From: Bacillota bacterium
GTDB taxonomy: Bacteria > Bacillota > Clostridia > Lachnospirales > CAG-274
Assembly: GCA_017460805.1 (NCBI GenBank)
Contig: JAFUAF010000036.1
Span: 1-55,229 of the forward strand
Reading direction: 5' to 3'
Length of the DNA stretch: 55,229 nt
A program made the position numbers and the translations under genes. The notes beneath the pieces were generated by a model, which was given only the letters and a program-made list of their open reading frames with translations, did no database searches and was not told the DNA's origin. Positions within the stretch are counted from its first letter, which is position 1, and each line of letters begins with the position of its first letter. Below are positions 18,401 through 25,976 of the stretch, one piece after another.

Positions 18401-19279
18401 AAGTGTAATATCATACCCAAGCTTGTGTGTATCGAAATATCCGCCGAGTATCTTTAAATCAACACCGCTGCTTATATTTAAAACATTGGCATTTCCCATA
18501 CCCCAGAATTCGCCGTCGTTTATGATAAGACTGCCGCTGACAGCCTCTATTGCACGGTTTCTTTTGTCGTATTCATCCAAAAAAGAATTACCCGATATGT
18601 TTTTTTCCCACCTGAGGCCTCTGCCTCTGACAATACCCCCGTTAAATACCGCTTCGCCGCCGTTCAATACGACCGAACAGCCGTTTACCTGTCTCCATCG
18701 GTATCTAACTATTCCGTTGACATATACTTTGTCCGATCTTCCAGGGGACAATTCACCTCCGTTCAGGGTAAATTTACCGCCCGTGATCTCTATAAGGTTT
18801 CGCTCGTGATGATATTTTCTGTCGGTCGTCAAACGTCCGCTGTAATTTATCACACCCGAATTCTTGCTGTCGTTTATTACAAGTTCTGCACCCGACGGCA
18901 CTTTAAACATCGTCATTGCACCTTCGCTGTAGCTTTGACGCTCTCTGTCGTTATAAAGTGTCAGATTGTGTCCGTTAAGGTCTATAACTTTCAGACCCGA
19001 TCCGAGCGTACACCAAAAATCGACGTGAGGTGCGTTTTTATCGCCTTTATTGCCGATGCGGGCATCCATATCGCTGTAGATAGTTATTGCCATATCGCCG
19101 TCTTGCTGAAGATATGACTGAAGTTGGGTCATATCACTGTCCTTAATAAGAATTTCGCGGTCAATAGCCACATCGTTTGCATAAACGCTGACGGGGCTTT
19201 CCTCCTCACCCGCATATACAGGCATCGCAGCCTGTATAAACATTGTTAAACATAATAACAGCGGTAGTATCCTTTTCAT
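15485..19279 (-). CDS. large secreted dockerin protein with beta-helix-like and Ig-like regions
   Basis: A 1264-residue secreted protein. The start is the ATG at 19279 behind GGGGGAGA; it opens a clear signal peptide (MKRILPLLLCLTMFIQAAMP, cut near VYA). Residues about 80-300 carry repeated LVINDSKNSGVINY/LNGGELSPG/VFNGGIVRGRG strands suggestive of a right-handed beta-helix. The middle is beta-rich, with Ig-like segments, including a Big_2-like domain near 890-980 (ESSNESIVQTDDYGNLYGKK, SGSAAVTAGYGNAEAKTTVY). The last ~58 residues are a type I dockerin with two calcium loops (GDVNLDDIVNDADA and ADVNSDNKYDMLDV). No catalytic motif of a known glycosidase is evident. It may bind or cut plant polysaccharide and dock to a cohesin scaffold, none of which lies in the window. 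Confidence 0.82.
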   Translation of the reverse strand: MKRILPLLLCLTMFIQAAMPVYAGEEESPVSVYANDVAIDREILIKDSDMTQLQSYLQQDGDMAITIYSDMDARIGNKGDKNAPHVDFWCTLGSGLKVIDLNGHNLTLYNDRERQSYSEGAMTMFKVPSGAELVINDSKNSGVINYSGRLTTDRKYHHERNLIEITGGKFTLNGGELSPGRSDKVYVNGIVRYRWRQVNGCSVVLNGGEAVFNGGIVRGRGLRWEKNISGNSFLDEYDKRNRAIEAVSGSLIINDGEFWGMGNANVLNISSGVDLKILGGYFDTHKLGYDITLEMSSMGAEDRSWYSVGSSYGNIGIPARETSRDMVNVKYLLDGKTMTQDEREQGAADADHKNVTVMPLNRSAYGVYYKTINDAQAVSYTGTQELKFNWDKKASLSFGIIDKPYFPLVRNIDKIKLHTYPENTVTISETPNGKGVNKTLTDFSTGTQNYLTSDNTFSDWDMVDLSKIPADALADLQEGKTYYVRLYSHERWSNQNTFDGVFSASMPIKLTITPAMPIPDYDLGFKYETDDSGRMRIYGTKDGESKFINNQKQLNIIDDFEGKFAYTNASGASAYSTFKYGNLAQMEAFDFRHGESNVTYSLTAYKDGKSKTASYTDKVIYYPTITTSPAMDSSSRVLIDADATSKTVTLNSNANNTTNIFWAKDGVKISSSAGKKTWPVALTSSDSFGWYSLGYTVDGVDHFGKQSVYLGIKEGSRTVVLSRSSSYCTIEDNSSTTPTITISSMQGSWGAFERCKWHLVSYPEGYSGAINKSGTTKTMTFDAILGKTNYKSDILEGTYQISCTVYDNYGQSATSAPVSIYVTRYPTGAKLHLDPSFYSDSSGNSLDITDKFVVLYNELGEKPTRIYPEFLPENSVDSNDDEIFYESSNESIVQTDDYGNLYGKKSGSAAVTAGYGNAEAKTTVYVPKTKYDIPVYEDWLDVKAGGTVHRGKVYEDNEFLAELSWEAKNRSGSSTVEYTADTFVGDLEYSPVLNIYPKAGVCYPVNIDVGSNTYYDIDTNRFIISVNGKEYYNQVYSTRNYFAETAPLSEGIKYEDKLSINLDSTGLITDPKDDYLNKVVYSVDIPKAGQDKKASNSEYYLLDTDIATDGIFMVGDNVVHITDKSTVDGDISNDKTEDFETYEPGETYRYYVWFRLESSYTNESGGKIYFADDVKAMETDHLTVTNNENANIGSLFAYCYFTITDDIIIGDVNLDDIVNDADAKLYLKYLSGAYNFDSAQIRRADVNSDNKYDMLDVIAILNSR

Positions 19280-19317
19280 TTTTTTCTCCCCCTTTTCAGA
19301 AAAAAACACAGCCGAAT

Positions 19318-19344
19318 GAAATGCAGGCAGCCGCATTGCATTTC
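19318..19344 (-). other. leader hairpin of the dockerin gene
   Basis: GAAATGCA and TGCATTTC form a perfect 8-bp stem in the 5' leader of the leftward gene, with partial extension by CCGAA/TTCGG. It may protect the mRNA. Confidence 0.4.
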
Positions 19345-19367
19345 GGATAAATAAGTTATTTAATTTA

Positions 19368-19396
19368 ATTATACAATATACTACATCTGTTTGCAA
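19368..19396 (-). promoter_or_regulatory. promoter of the large dockerin gene
   Basis: Read leftward: TTGCAA (19391-19396), 17 bp, TATAAT (19368-19373). It gives a leader of about 80 nt. Confidence 0.65.
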
Positions 19397-19513
19397 CCTG
19401 TTGATTTGTAAATCTTTTGTAAAGATAATCGCAGAAAATATCTCCAAACAAAACCGTTGTCTTTGACAAAGGCAAACGGAAATGATACCGACAAAAACTC
19501 AAAAAACATATTG

Positions 19514-19545
19514 TTGACGAAAAAGAATATAAATGCTATTATAAT
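19514..19545 (+). promoter_or_regulatory. promoter of the PL1 pectate lyase gene
   Basis: TTGACG (19514-19519), 17 bp, TATTAT (19537-19542), with an overlapping TATAAT at 19540-19545. It lies back-to-back with the promoter of the other dockerin gene, about 120 bp apart, so one regulator could act on both. Confidence 0.65.
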
Positions 19546-19606
19546 ATATGTTAAGAAACACGCCAAAAAATGGCTGAAAAGAAAAATTTAAAAGAGGGTC
19601 AACAAA

Positions 19607-21760
19607 ATGAAAAAAGTGATAGCGGCGGCGCTTATAGCCGCATCTGTTATGGGCAGTATAAATATCGCGAATGTCTATGCTGCGGAAAGCGTGCTTATGC
19701 AGGGCAGCTGGTTCGAGTCCGCTTTTATAGAGTGGAACGGCACGCAGGGCACGGAATACAAGGCATATTACAAGGAAAGCACAGCCGACACATACAAGTC
19801 GGTCGATGCCGAGCTTGTAAGAAATATCAGCGGGAATTCATTCCGTGCCGATGTGCTTGGTCTTAAAGGCGGCACAAGCTACGATATAAAAATAACCGCA
19901 AAAGAGGGCGGCACGGAGCGAGATGTAGCGGTATATACAGCTGTTCCGAAGGCCTATGACCGTTCGGGTTTTGCTTTTGACGGCACGAATGATGCACCTG
20001 GGGCATACAACGCAGACGGCACAGTCCCCGACAATGCCCTTATCCTCTACGTTTCGGAGGAGAACAAGAAAAACGTATACAAAAATAAAAATATAAAAAG
20101 CATTATAAGCGGTTTTAACAGCCTTAACGGCGGCAAACCCGTTATTATAAGAGTTCTGGGCGAGGTAACGCCTTTAAGCAGCAGCGACACATCCCCGGGT
20201 ATGTGGAAAAATACCTGCGGTGTAACTATCGAGGGTGTAGGCCCAAATGCGGGCTTTGTCGGCTGGGGTATAGGCTCGGGCGACAATAACGACACGGAAT
20301 TCAGAAATCTGACCATGCGCGACTATGTTGAGGATGCCATAGGTTTTGAAAATGCAACAAAATTGTGGGTACACAACAATAATTTTTATTCGGGCTACAA
20401 CCCCAAGGACAGCTCCGCGGAAAGGGATAAACTCCATGGTGACGGCTCGTGCGATCTGAGAGAGTGCAACAAGGTCACGGTTTCGTACAACCTTTTTGAC
20501 GGCACGGACAAGACCTCTCTTATAGGCTCAAGCTCGTCAAGCCGCGAGTCTACGGGCAATATAACCTTCCACCACAATTATTTCCTGAATACAAATCAGC
20601 GTACACCGCGCGTAAGATGGCATAATATACACGTTTACAACAACTACTATAACGGTACGGATGCCTATGGCGTGGGCGCTACCTGCAATTCAAGCATATT
20701 TGCCGAAAATAATTATTTTGAGGATGCGGCTTCGCCGTTTCTTACCTCTTCACAGGGCGGCTTTGCATCAAAGTTTTCGAGCAATGACGGCGGTGTTATA
20801 AAAGCATACAACAATGTTATGGTGAACTGCCGCGAGAGCCTTGAGGGTGTGGATTATTTCAATGCACCGAGCAGGGAATACCGCCTTACGGCAGCTGATT
20901 TTACGACCAAGGGCGGCGGCTATACCTACAACAATTTTGATGCATCGGGATATATAGCAAATAAAAATTATATCCTTGAAGACCCCGAAACGGCAAAGGC
21001 GAATGTTATGGAAAATGCGGGATGTGAAAGAGAGACCGCAATTGACGATATGCCGACTGTAAAACCGCCGAGGGCAGAGGGTAATGTGCAGGCTGTCTAC
21101 TATTTTGATGCGCCGGAAAGCGGTTCATATTCGGCTTTTGGCGGCAAAAACGGCGAGGGCACATATTTTACGGGCAATATAAGCTGCAAGGCAAATACGG
21201 CTTCGGGCTACAGAGATACGACCGCATACAAGTATTCGGGCAGTTTCAGTTCGGGCTCGGCAATAACCTTTACAACATCTGCACCCGCTAAACTTACAAT
21301 GATCGCAAGCAGTACCGCAAATGCGCCCGTGCGCATGGAAGTAACAAACAAAGCCGATGCTTCCGCCGTATATCACGGCACATTCCAGTCGGGCAGCGGC
21401 GGCAATGATGTCCTTACAACAATAGACCTGCTTTCTGCGGGCACATATACTTTAACACCGAAGTCAAATGTCGATTTCTATTATATAGAAGTTGCGGAGC
21501 TTGGCGATGAAACGCCTGTGACAGAGGATGATTTTATTTACGGCGATGCCGACAATGACAAGCAGATAACGGCAAGTGATGCGGCTTTTGTTATGCAGAG
21601 AGTGCTTGCGGAAGAGGCTGTTATCCCGCTTCAGAATGAAACGGAAAATTGGAAGAAATATGTCGATGTTGACGGCGATACATTTATAACCGCCGATGAT
21701 GCGGCTAAGATACTTCAAAAATCACTTACGGACACTTATGTATTCCCTGAGGAAGAATAG
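19607..21760 (+). CDS. dockerin-bearing pectate lyase, polysaccharide lyase family 1
   Basis: A 717-residue secreted enzyme. A signal peptide (cut near VYA, residue 25) is followed by a fibronectin-like beta domain (about 28-105), then a PL1 parallel beta-helix (about 110-480) with typical coils: VIIRVLGEVTP, GVTIEGVGPNAGFVGWGI, the calcium-site region HGDGSCDLRECNKVTVSYNL, TGNITFHHNYF and TPRVRWHNIHVYNNYY, in which the RxPRxR-type arginines of PL1 lie. A carbohydrate-binding-like beta domain follows (about 500-635), then a type I dockerin (about 643-717) with GDADNDKQITASDA and VDVDGDTFITADDA loops. It cleaves polygalacturonan by beta-elimination outside the cell. Start ATG at 19607 behind AGAGGGTCAACAAA. 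Confidence 0.88.
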   Translation: MKKVIAAALIAASVMGSINIANVYAAESVLMQGSWFESAFIEWNGTQGTEYKAYYKESTADTYKSVDAELVRNISGNSFRADVLGLKGGTSYDIKITAKEGGTERDVAVYTAVPKAYDRSGFAFDGTNDAPGAYNADGTVPDNALILYVSEENKKNVYKNKNIKSIISGFNSLNGGKPVIIRVLGEVTPLSSSDTSPGMWKNTCGVTIEGVGPNAGFVGWGIGSGDNNDTEFRNLTMRDYVEDAIGFENATKLWVHNNNFYSGYNPKDSSAERDKLHGDGSCDLRECNKVTVSYNLFDGTDKTSLIGSSSSSRESTGNITFHHNYFLNTNQRTPRVRWHNIHVYNNYYNGTDAYGVGATCNSSIFAENNYFEDAASPFLTSSQGGFASKFSSNDGGVIKAYNNVMVNCRESLEGVDYFNAPSREYRLTAADFTTKGGGYTYNNFDASGYIANKNYILEDPETAKANVMENAGCERETAIDDMPTVKPPRAEGNVQAVYYFDAPESGSYSAFGGKNGEGTYFTGNISCKANTASGYRDTTAYKYSGSFSSGSAITFTTSAPAKLTMIASSTANAPVRMEVTNKADASAVYHGTFQSGSGGNDVLTTIDLLSAGTYTLTPKSNVDFYYIEVAELGDETPVTEDDFIYGDADNDKQITASDAAFVMQRVLAEEAVIPLQNETENWKKYVDVDGDTFITADDAAKILQKSLTDTYVFPEEE

Positions 21761-21789
21761 TTTGGGCTTACCGCTGTTTTCCGATATTA

Positions 21790-21828
21790 AAAAAGCTGTG
21801 AAGAGGTTGTTTCTTCACAGCTTTTTGT
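21790..21828. terminator. bidirectional intrinsic terminator
   Basis: AAAAAGCTGTGAAGA pairs with TCTTCACAGCTTTTT (15-bp stem, 7-nt loop). It separates the PL1 gene from the convergent lipoprotein operon. Confidence 0.85.
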
Positions 21829-21842
21829 ATGAGGTACAAGCA

Positions 21843-22529
21843 TTACAGTTCGTTTTCGGACAGATATTGTTTAATTTCCTCGACAAGCTGATCGCCGTCG
21901 TAATTTTTGAAAATTTTTATCATAGCACCGCTTATCATGGGGTTTATATCCAGTCCGGACTCTACCGCGCGGGTATCGGTCTTAAATCCGTAGCATCTTT
22001 TTCCGCCCGAGAAGGCAAGGCCAAGTTCTACGCAGGCACCCTCATCGGGAACTCTGCCGTCTATGTTCATAAACAAAATATCGGCTTTTTGCACTTCGCC
22101 TGCATCCAGTTCAAAAATCATCTTTATCAGTTCTTCTTCAGTTTTTCCTTCAAGCATAGCGGCTTCAATGCCGTCACGCTGCGGTAAAAATACCTCATAG
22201 CCGTATTCTTCAAGAACATTCGTTATCTTCAAATTAAAATCTTTTTCGGATTGATTGAACATCGGCCCCGCGAAATATACTTTTTTTCCGTTTCCGATAT
22301 CATTGCTTTCTGCTGTTTCAGCCGATTTTTCGGTGTCGGCTTCCTGCGGCTCGGGTTTGCTTTCCGTTGCTTGTGTTACTTTTGCGCTTGCTGAATTGTC
22401 GGTGCTGCCGCATGCGGTAAGCGAAAACATAATAGCAGCGCACAGCAATATGCAAAGTGCCGTCAGGGATATGGCCTTTGTTTGACGGTCTTTATCGGTC
22501 AATACCTGTTTGCGTTCATTGTTATACAT
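21843..22529 (-). CDS. lipoprotein with a nucleoside 2-deoxyribosyltransferase-like domain
   Basis: A 228-residue protein: charged N-region, hydrophobic segment and lipobox SLTAC (Cys40), a Glu/Ser-rich linker (41-78), then a domain with the nucleoside 2-deoxyribosyltransferase pattern (about 80-215): VYFAGPMFNQSE, FLPQRDG, FELDAGEVQKADILFMNIDG, DEGACVELGLA with the expected catalytic Glu, and YGFKTDTR. Family members are normally cytoplasmic enzymes that swap or hydrolyse the base of (deoxy)nucleosides or nucleotides; this one appears exported and membrane-anchored. It is the last gene of the four-gene operon, 15 bp after the acetolactate decarboxylase gene. Start ATG at 22529 behind AAAGGATATCGAAT. 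A nucleoside-salvage or signal-degrading role outside the cell is a guess. Confidence 0.78.
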   Translation of the reverse strand: MYNNERKQVLTDKDRQTKAISLTALCILLCAAIMFSLTACGSTDNSASAKVTQATESKPEPQEADTEKSAETAESNDIGNGKKVYFAGPMFNQSEKDFNLKITNVLEEYGYEVFLPQRDGIEAAMLEGKTEEELIKMIFELDAGEVQKADILFMNIDGRVPDEGACVELGLAFSGGKRCYGFKTDTRAVESGLDINPMISGAMIKIFKNYDGDQLVEEIKQYLSENEL

Positions 22530-22544
22530 ATTCGATATCCTTTC

Positions 22545-23270
22545 TTATTTTCCTTGTTCAACTTCTTTTATCTCGTCATTTGATGCCGATTTAAGGGAAT
22601 ATGTATCAAACACGGGTTCTGTCGGCAGCTGGATATTCAAATTGCTTATTTTGTTTATCACAGCCTTGCTTTTATCGACACTGACATCAAAAACATGACC
22701 GCCGCAGCTGTGGTCATCGGAAACAAAATGCAGATGCCAGCCCTTTGCATTTATGCTGTCCATATAATCGGGATAATAAACACAGACCAAAGTGCCGTCT
22801 ATATCATTAAAGAAAAAGTCTTTCTGTGATTTTGAAAGTATCTCTTTCAAAGAAACATGGTGGGACTTGTACTCCGCTTCCGACCTTGCGCTGACCTTTT
22901 TAAATCGTCCGACTATTTTTACAATGTGCATACTGTTAAGACCGAAGTCTTCTTCTATGGCGATATCGAGTTTTGTTTTCAGTTCTTCTATATCCGCTAT
23001 ATTATCAAGGTCGATCTCCCTGCCGTCTTTTATTTTTGTCACAGCCGCAAAGGGTACACCCGTTTTAGGGTCGGATTCCGTCACGGAGCCGTCATTTGCG
23101 GCACAGTAGCAATGCCCGTCAACAACTATCATTTCGCCCCCGACACCCTCAAATGTTCCAAGACCCGTGTCGCCGTGTTCAAGCAATTCCTCTACTGTAA
23201 TAACGGGGCGGGTATAGCCCAGCACCAAAGCCTGTAATGTAGATACCTGATAAATACTGTTTTCTTTCAT
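22545..23270 (-). CDS. alpha-acetolactate decarboxylase
   Basis: A 241-residue enzyme that turns (S)-2-acetolactate into (R)-acetoin and CO2. Family marks are the N-terminal STLQALVLGYTRPVITVEELL, GTFEGVGGEMIVVDGHCY, and the zinc site GWHLHFVSDDHSCGGHVFD with ligands His179, His181 and His192. The length fits the family (about 235-260). There is no signal peptide, so it is cytoplasmic. It has a strong ribosome binding site (AAGGAGGAGATCTT) 12 bp after the decarboxylase gene. Usually it accompanies acetolactate synthase (alsS/budB); here the neighbours are an aromatic decarboxylase and a lipoprotein instead. Confidence 0.93.
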   Translation of the reverse strand: MKENSIYQVSTLQALVLGYTRPVITVEELLEHGDTGLGTFEGVGGEMIVVDGHCYCAANDGSVTESDPKTGVPFAAVTKIKDGREIDLDNIADIEELKTKLDIAIEEDFGLNSMHIVKIVGRFKKVSARSEAEYKSHHVSLKEILSKSQKDFFFNDIDGTLVCVYYPDYMDSINAKGWHLHFVSDDHSCGGHVFDVSVDKSKAVINKISNLNIQLPTEPVFDTYSLKSASNDEIKEVEQGK

Positions 23271-23282
23271 AAGATCTCCTCC

Positions 23283-24737
23283 TTATTTTTCGGCAAGCAT
23301 TTTTTCCGCTTCTTTGATCGCAATTTCGTCCAAAAGAGCCGTTGTTTTTAAAATATCATCTTCCGTGGTGTTTGCATTTATGATACACATTCTTAAAGTT
23401 TTTCTGCCTTTAAGCACGGTCGTTACGATATATGCAAACCCGCTTTCTATTATTTTCTTTGAAATATTATCGGTCAGACTGTCAATTTTTTCAGGCGAAA
23501 GTCCGGCGGGCTCGTATCTGAAATTCAATGTGCCGCAGCAGGGTTTTGAAATTATCTTCCAGTTCGGCCGTTTTTCCAGCTCTTTTTTAACAAGATTTGC
23601 ATTATAGAAAGAATATTCTATCATTTCCGCAAGCAGATCCGTTCCCGTTGCCTGGAGAGTATACCAAAGCTTTATTGCGCGGTTTGGTCTGGACATTTCG
23701 GGGCCGAGATCCCAACCGCTGAGATGGTCGCTTGTATTGACATCTGCCAGATATTCGGGATGCTCTGTAAAAGAATTAAGAAGATAGGTCTTATCCTTTA
23801 CGATCAGCGTACTGCAGCTGTAGGTCTGCATAAGCCATTTATGTGTATCCCACGAAAAAGAGTCAGACATTTCGATACCCTTTGCAAGATTTCTGTAAAT
23901 GGGCGAAAGCAGTATCGAACCGCCGTATGCCCCGTCAACATGAAACCACAGGTCATATTTTTTTGCGATCTCGCCAAGCTTATCCAGCGGGTCTATGCAG
24001 CCTGCATTGGTCGTGCCAAGGTTGCCGACTACGGCAACAGGCTTTTTGCCCTCGTTTATATCGCGGCATATTGCTTCTTCCAGAAGGTCCGTGCGTATTT
24101 TAAATTCATCGTCGGTCGGTATTTTTACAATCTGGTCATCTCCGAAGCCTATTATTCTAAGGCCTTTTGCTACGGAGCTGTGTGTCTGGTCGGAAAAATA
24201 GACTCTTCCTTTCGGAAATTCATCGTGAGTAAGACGCGAATCTCTTGCGGCGACCATTGCGCTCATATTTGCCATAGAGCCGCCCGACACAAAAATACCG
24301 CCTACATTATCGCCGCTGTAACCCGCACACTCGCCCATCCATTTAACAAGTCTTTCTTCCAGAGCCGCAGCTGCGGGTGCAAGATCCCAGCCGCCCGCAT
24401 TGATATTGTAAACATCCGCAAGTATGCTTCCCGCAAGAGAATACGGCGATACAGCCGAGCAAACAAAAGAATAAAATCTCGGGTGCTGACTCAGCATAGA
24501 GTGCTCAAAAACATCATTTACCAATTCCTCGCCAACGGTCAAAGGGTCGCGTCCCTTTGCGGGTATCTCCGTATTCATTATGCGCTCTATAGCTTCTTCA
24601 TTCGGTTTTTCAAATATGGGAAGTTCTCTTATTCGTGCATTTTTTTCGATATACCCCTCAAGAAAACTTACCAGCTGTTTTTCCTGTTCCTCAAATCCTT
24701 TTTTTGTTTTTTTGTCATACTCAAGCCAATCAAACAT
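23283..24737 (-). CDS. PLP-dependent aromatic L-amino acid decarboxylase (group II)
   Basis: A 484-residue group II decarboxylase. Visible features: QHPRFYSFV, the PLP-stacking His in DQTHSSVAKG (His186), the aspartate of WFHVDGAYGG (Asp268) and the PLP-binding lysine in SWDTHKWL (Lys300). Segments such as FVSGGSMANMSAMVAARD, QTHSSVAKGLRIIG and the C-terminal TVLKGRKTLRMCIIN closely recall the tryptophan decarboxylase of Ruminococcus gnavus, so tryptamine, phenethylamine or tyramine are likely products; glutamate or DOPA cannot be ruled out. The start is the ATG at 24737 behind AAAGGGG; a TTG 18 bp upstream is in frame. It is the second gene of the operon, after a lipoprotein that resembles an enzyme of phenylalanine synthesis. 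Confidence 0.87.
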   Translation of the reverse strand: MFDWLEYDKKTKKGFEEQEKQLVSFLEGYIEKNARIRELPIFEKPNEEAIERIMNTEIPAKGRDPLTVGEELVNDVFEHSMLSQHPRFYSFVCSAVSPYSLAGSILADVYNINAGGWDLAPAAAALEERLVKWMGECAGYSGDNVGGIFVSGGSMANMSAMVAARDSRLTHDEFPKGRVYFSDQTHSSVAKGLRIIGFGDDQIVKIPTDDEFKIRTDLLEEAICRDINEGKKPVAVVGNLGTTNAGCIDPLDKLGEIAKKYDLWFHVDGAYGGSILLSPIYRNLAKGIEMSDSFSWDTHKWLMQTYSCSTLIVKDKTYLLNSFTEHPEYLADVNTSDHLSGWDLGPEMSRPNRAIKLWYTLQATGTDLLAEMIEYSFYNANLVKKELEKRPNWKIISKPCCGTLNFRYEPAGLSPEKIDSLTDNISKKIIESGFAYIVTTVLKGRKTLRMCIINANTTEDDILKTTALLDEIAIKEAEKMLAEK

Positions 24738-24783
24738 AAGCTCAACCCCTTTCAAATTTGTATTATATATAGCCTTTTTTTAC

Positions 24784-25794
24784 TTAATAACTGTCAAAGC
24801 AGCCGAGAAAACGATATTCAAAGCCCTCGGTCTTTGTAATATGTTCGTAGGCTTCATAAGAGCAGTCGGCGCACTCTATAAGATAGTTGTAGCTGCCAAG
24901 CTCCGTCTTTTGCGGTCTGTCGTGTACAGTGACAAGCTCCGCACCATCACTTTCAATATTGCTCATAAGTTTCGGAAGATCTTTTGCACTTCCCGATGCG
25001 ACAAAAGCAAGCCTTTCTTTGCTGTCGGTACCGGCATTTTCAAGGGAAAGAACATAAAATCTTGTTTTGTTCTTATCATTATTCTGGATGTTTGCCGATA
25101 AAATTTTAAGCCCGTATACATCCGCACAGCCCGCCGAAGCTATTGCCGCAAGGCTTTTATCCTTACTTTCCGAAACCATTTTAGCGCCCTCTGCTGTGCT
25201 CGATACTTCTATCACTTCCGCTTCGGGCAGTTCTCTTTCAAGAAATTCTTTACCCTGCGCAATACCCTGTTTATGCGAATAGACCGTTTTTATATCGCTA
25301 AGCTCCGTTTCGGGCAAAACAAGAAGATTTTGGTTTATGGGCAGTTCGACCTCGCCGACAACACTTACCTGCGTATTTTTTATGACCGCATCAACATAGT
25401 CGATGACCGCACCGCCTATGGTATTTTCCTGCGGGATGACAGCATAGTCCGTTTCTTTGTTTATCAATGCCGCTATTGTATCGTCAACCGTTTTGTAAGG
25501 CACACAAGTTCCCTCGCCGCCAAAAAATTTATTGCAGGCTTCCTGCGTGTATGTACCTTCGGGACCGAGATAGCTTATGACCGCCTCTGAAAATGACGGT
25601 TTCTCCGATGCCGGTTCTTCCGATGCCGGTTCCTCCGATGCCGGTTCTTCCGATGCCGGTTCTTCCGATAACGGTTCTTCCGCGGAAACCGCTTCCGTTT
25701 TGCCGTCGGGTATTTCCGGTGTCTGCGTTTTTGAACATCCTGTGACCGAGAATAGCGCAAAACACAATAAAATAAGTATTATCTTTCTTTTCAT
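24784..25794 (-). CDS. lipoprotein prephenate dehydratase-like protein
   Basis: A 336-residue protein with a lipobox (SVTGC, Cys20), an acidic repetitive linker (about 21-70) and then a full prephenate dehydratase domain (about 72-250): YLGPEGTYTQEA, VIPQENTIGGAV, YSHKQGIAQGKEFL (SHPQ is usual) and the catalytic TRF (244-246, NKTRFYVL). An ACT-like regulatory domain follows (260-336); its ESRP phenylalanine-binding motif reads HDRP. The family is cytoplasmic and converts prephenate to phenylpyruvate; the lipoprotein signal would put this copy outside the membrane. It is the first gene of the operon, behind GGAGATACAA and a good promoter. It may be an enzyme, or a ligand-binding sensor derived from one. 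Confidence 0.85.
   Translation of the reverse strand: MKRKIILILLCFALFSVTGCSKTQTPEIPDGKTEAVSAEEPLSEEPASEEPASEEPASEEPASEKPSFSEAVISYLGPEGTYTQEACNKFFGGEGTCVPYKTVDDTIAALINKETDYAVIPQENTIGGAVIDYVDAVIKNTQVSVVGEVELPINQNLLVLPETELSDIKTVYSHKQGIAQGKEFLERELPEAEVIEVSSTAEGAKMVSESKDKSLAAIASAGCADVYGLKILSANIQNNDKNKTRFYVLSLENAGTDSKERLAFVASGSAKDLPKLMSNIESDGAELVTVHDRPQKTELGSYNYLIECADCSYEAYEHITKTEGFEYRFLGCFDSY
25604..25678. repeat. five 15-bp tandem repeats coding for the lipoprotein linker
   Basis: Five units of the type TCCGATGCCGGTTCT (the fifth with AAC for GCC), in frame with the leftward gene, encode repeated PASEE units. Such exact repeats can change copy number and so linker length. Confidence 0.85.
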
Positions 25795-25876
25795 TTGTAT
25801 CTCCTTTGTATCTTCTTTAAAATTTTTTGTTAAATGGTTTTATCAATAATTGATTCGGTATATATGTTATATGATC

Positions 25877-25905
25877 ATTATACCAAATTCGGGAGAAGTA
25901 TTCAA
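25877..25905 (-). promoter_or_regulatory. promoter of the lipoprotein/decarboxylase operon
   Basis: Read leftward: TTGAAT (25900-25905), 17 bp, TATAAT (25877-25882). The leader is about 75 nt. No operator was recognised. Confidence 0.65.
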
Positions 25906-25976
25906 TTATAATTTTGCTTTAAGTTTCTTTCTGTGCTATTTTGGCACATAAAAATAACATAATTGAAAATATTTTT

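Noticed and set aside
24737..24784. Internal promoter between the lipoprotein prephenate dehydratase and the decarboxylase genes
   Set aside because: A TTGACA near the end of the upstream gene and TATA-rich sequence exist, but the spacing is 22-24 bp, too long for a sigma-A promoter.
23724..24839. A 371-codon open frame on the plus strand over the decarboxylase gene
   Set aside because: It runs antisense to a clearly conserved PLP decarboxylase, has no ribosome binding site and a Cys/Arg/Tyr-rich composition typical of shadow frames.
25604..25678. Possible CRISPR-like array
   Set aside because: The 15-bp units are directly contiguous with no spacers and are in frame within a lipoprotein linker.
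24784..25794. Prephenate decarboxylase (BacA-type) rather than dehydratase
   Set aside because: BacA-type enzymes lack the dehydratase catalytic threonine, whereas TRF is intact here.
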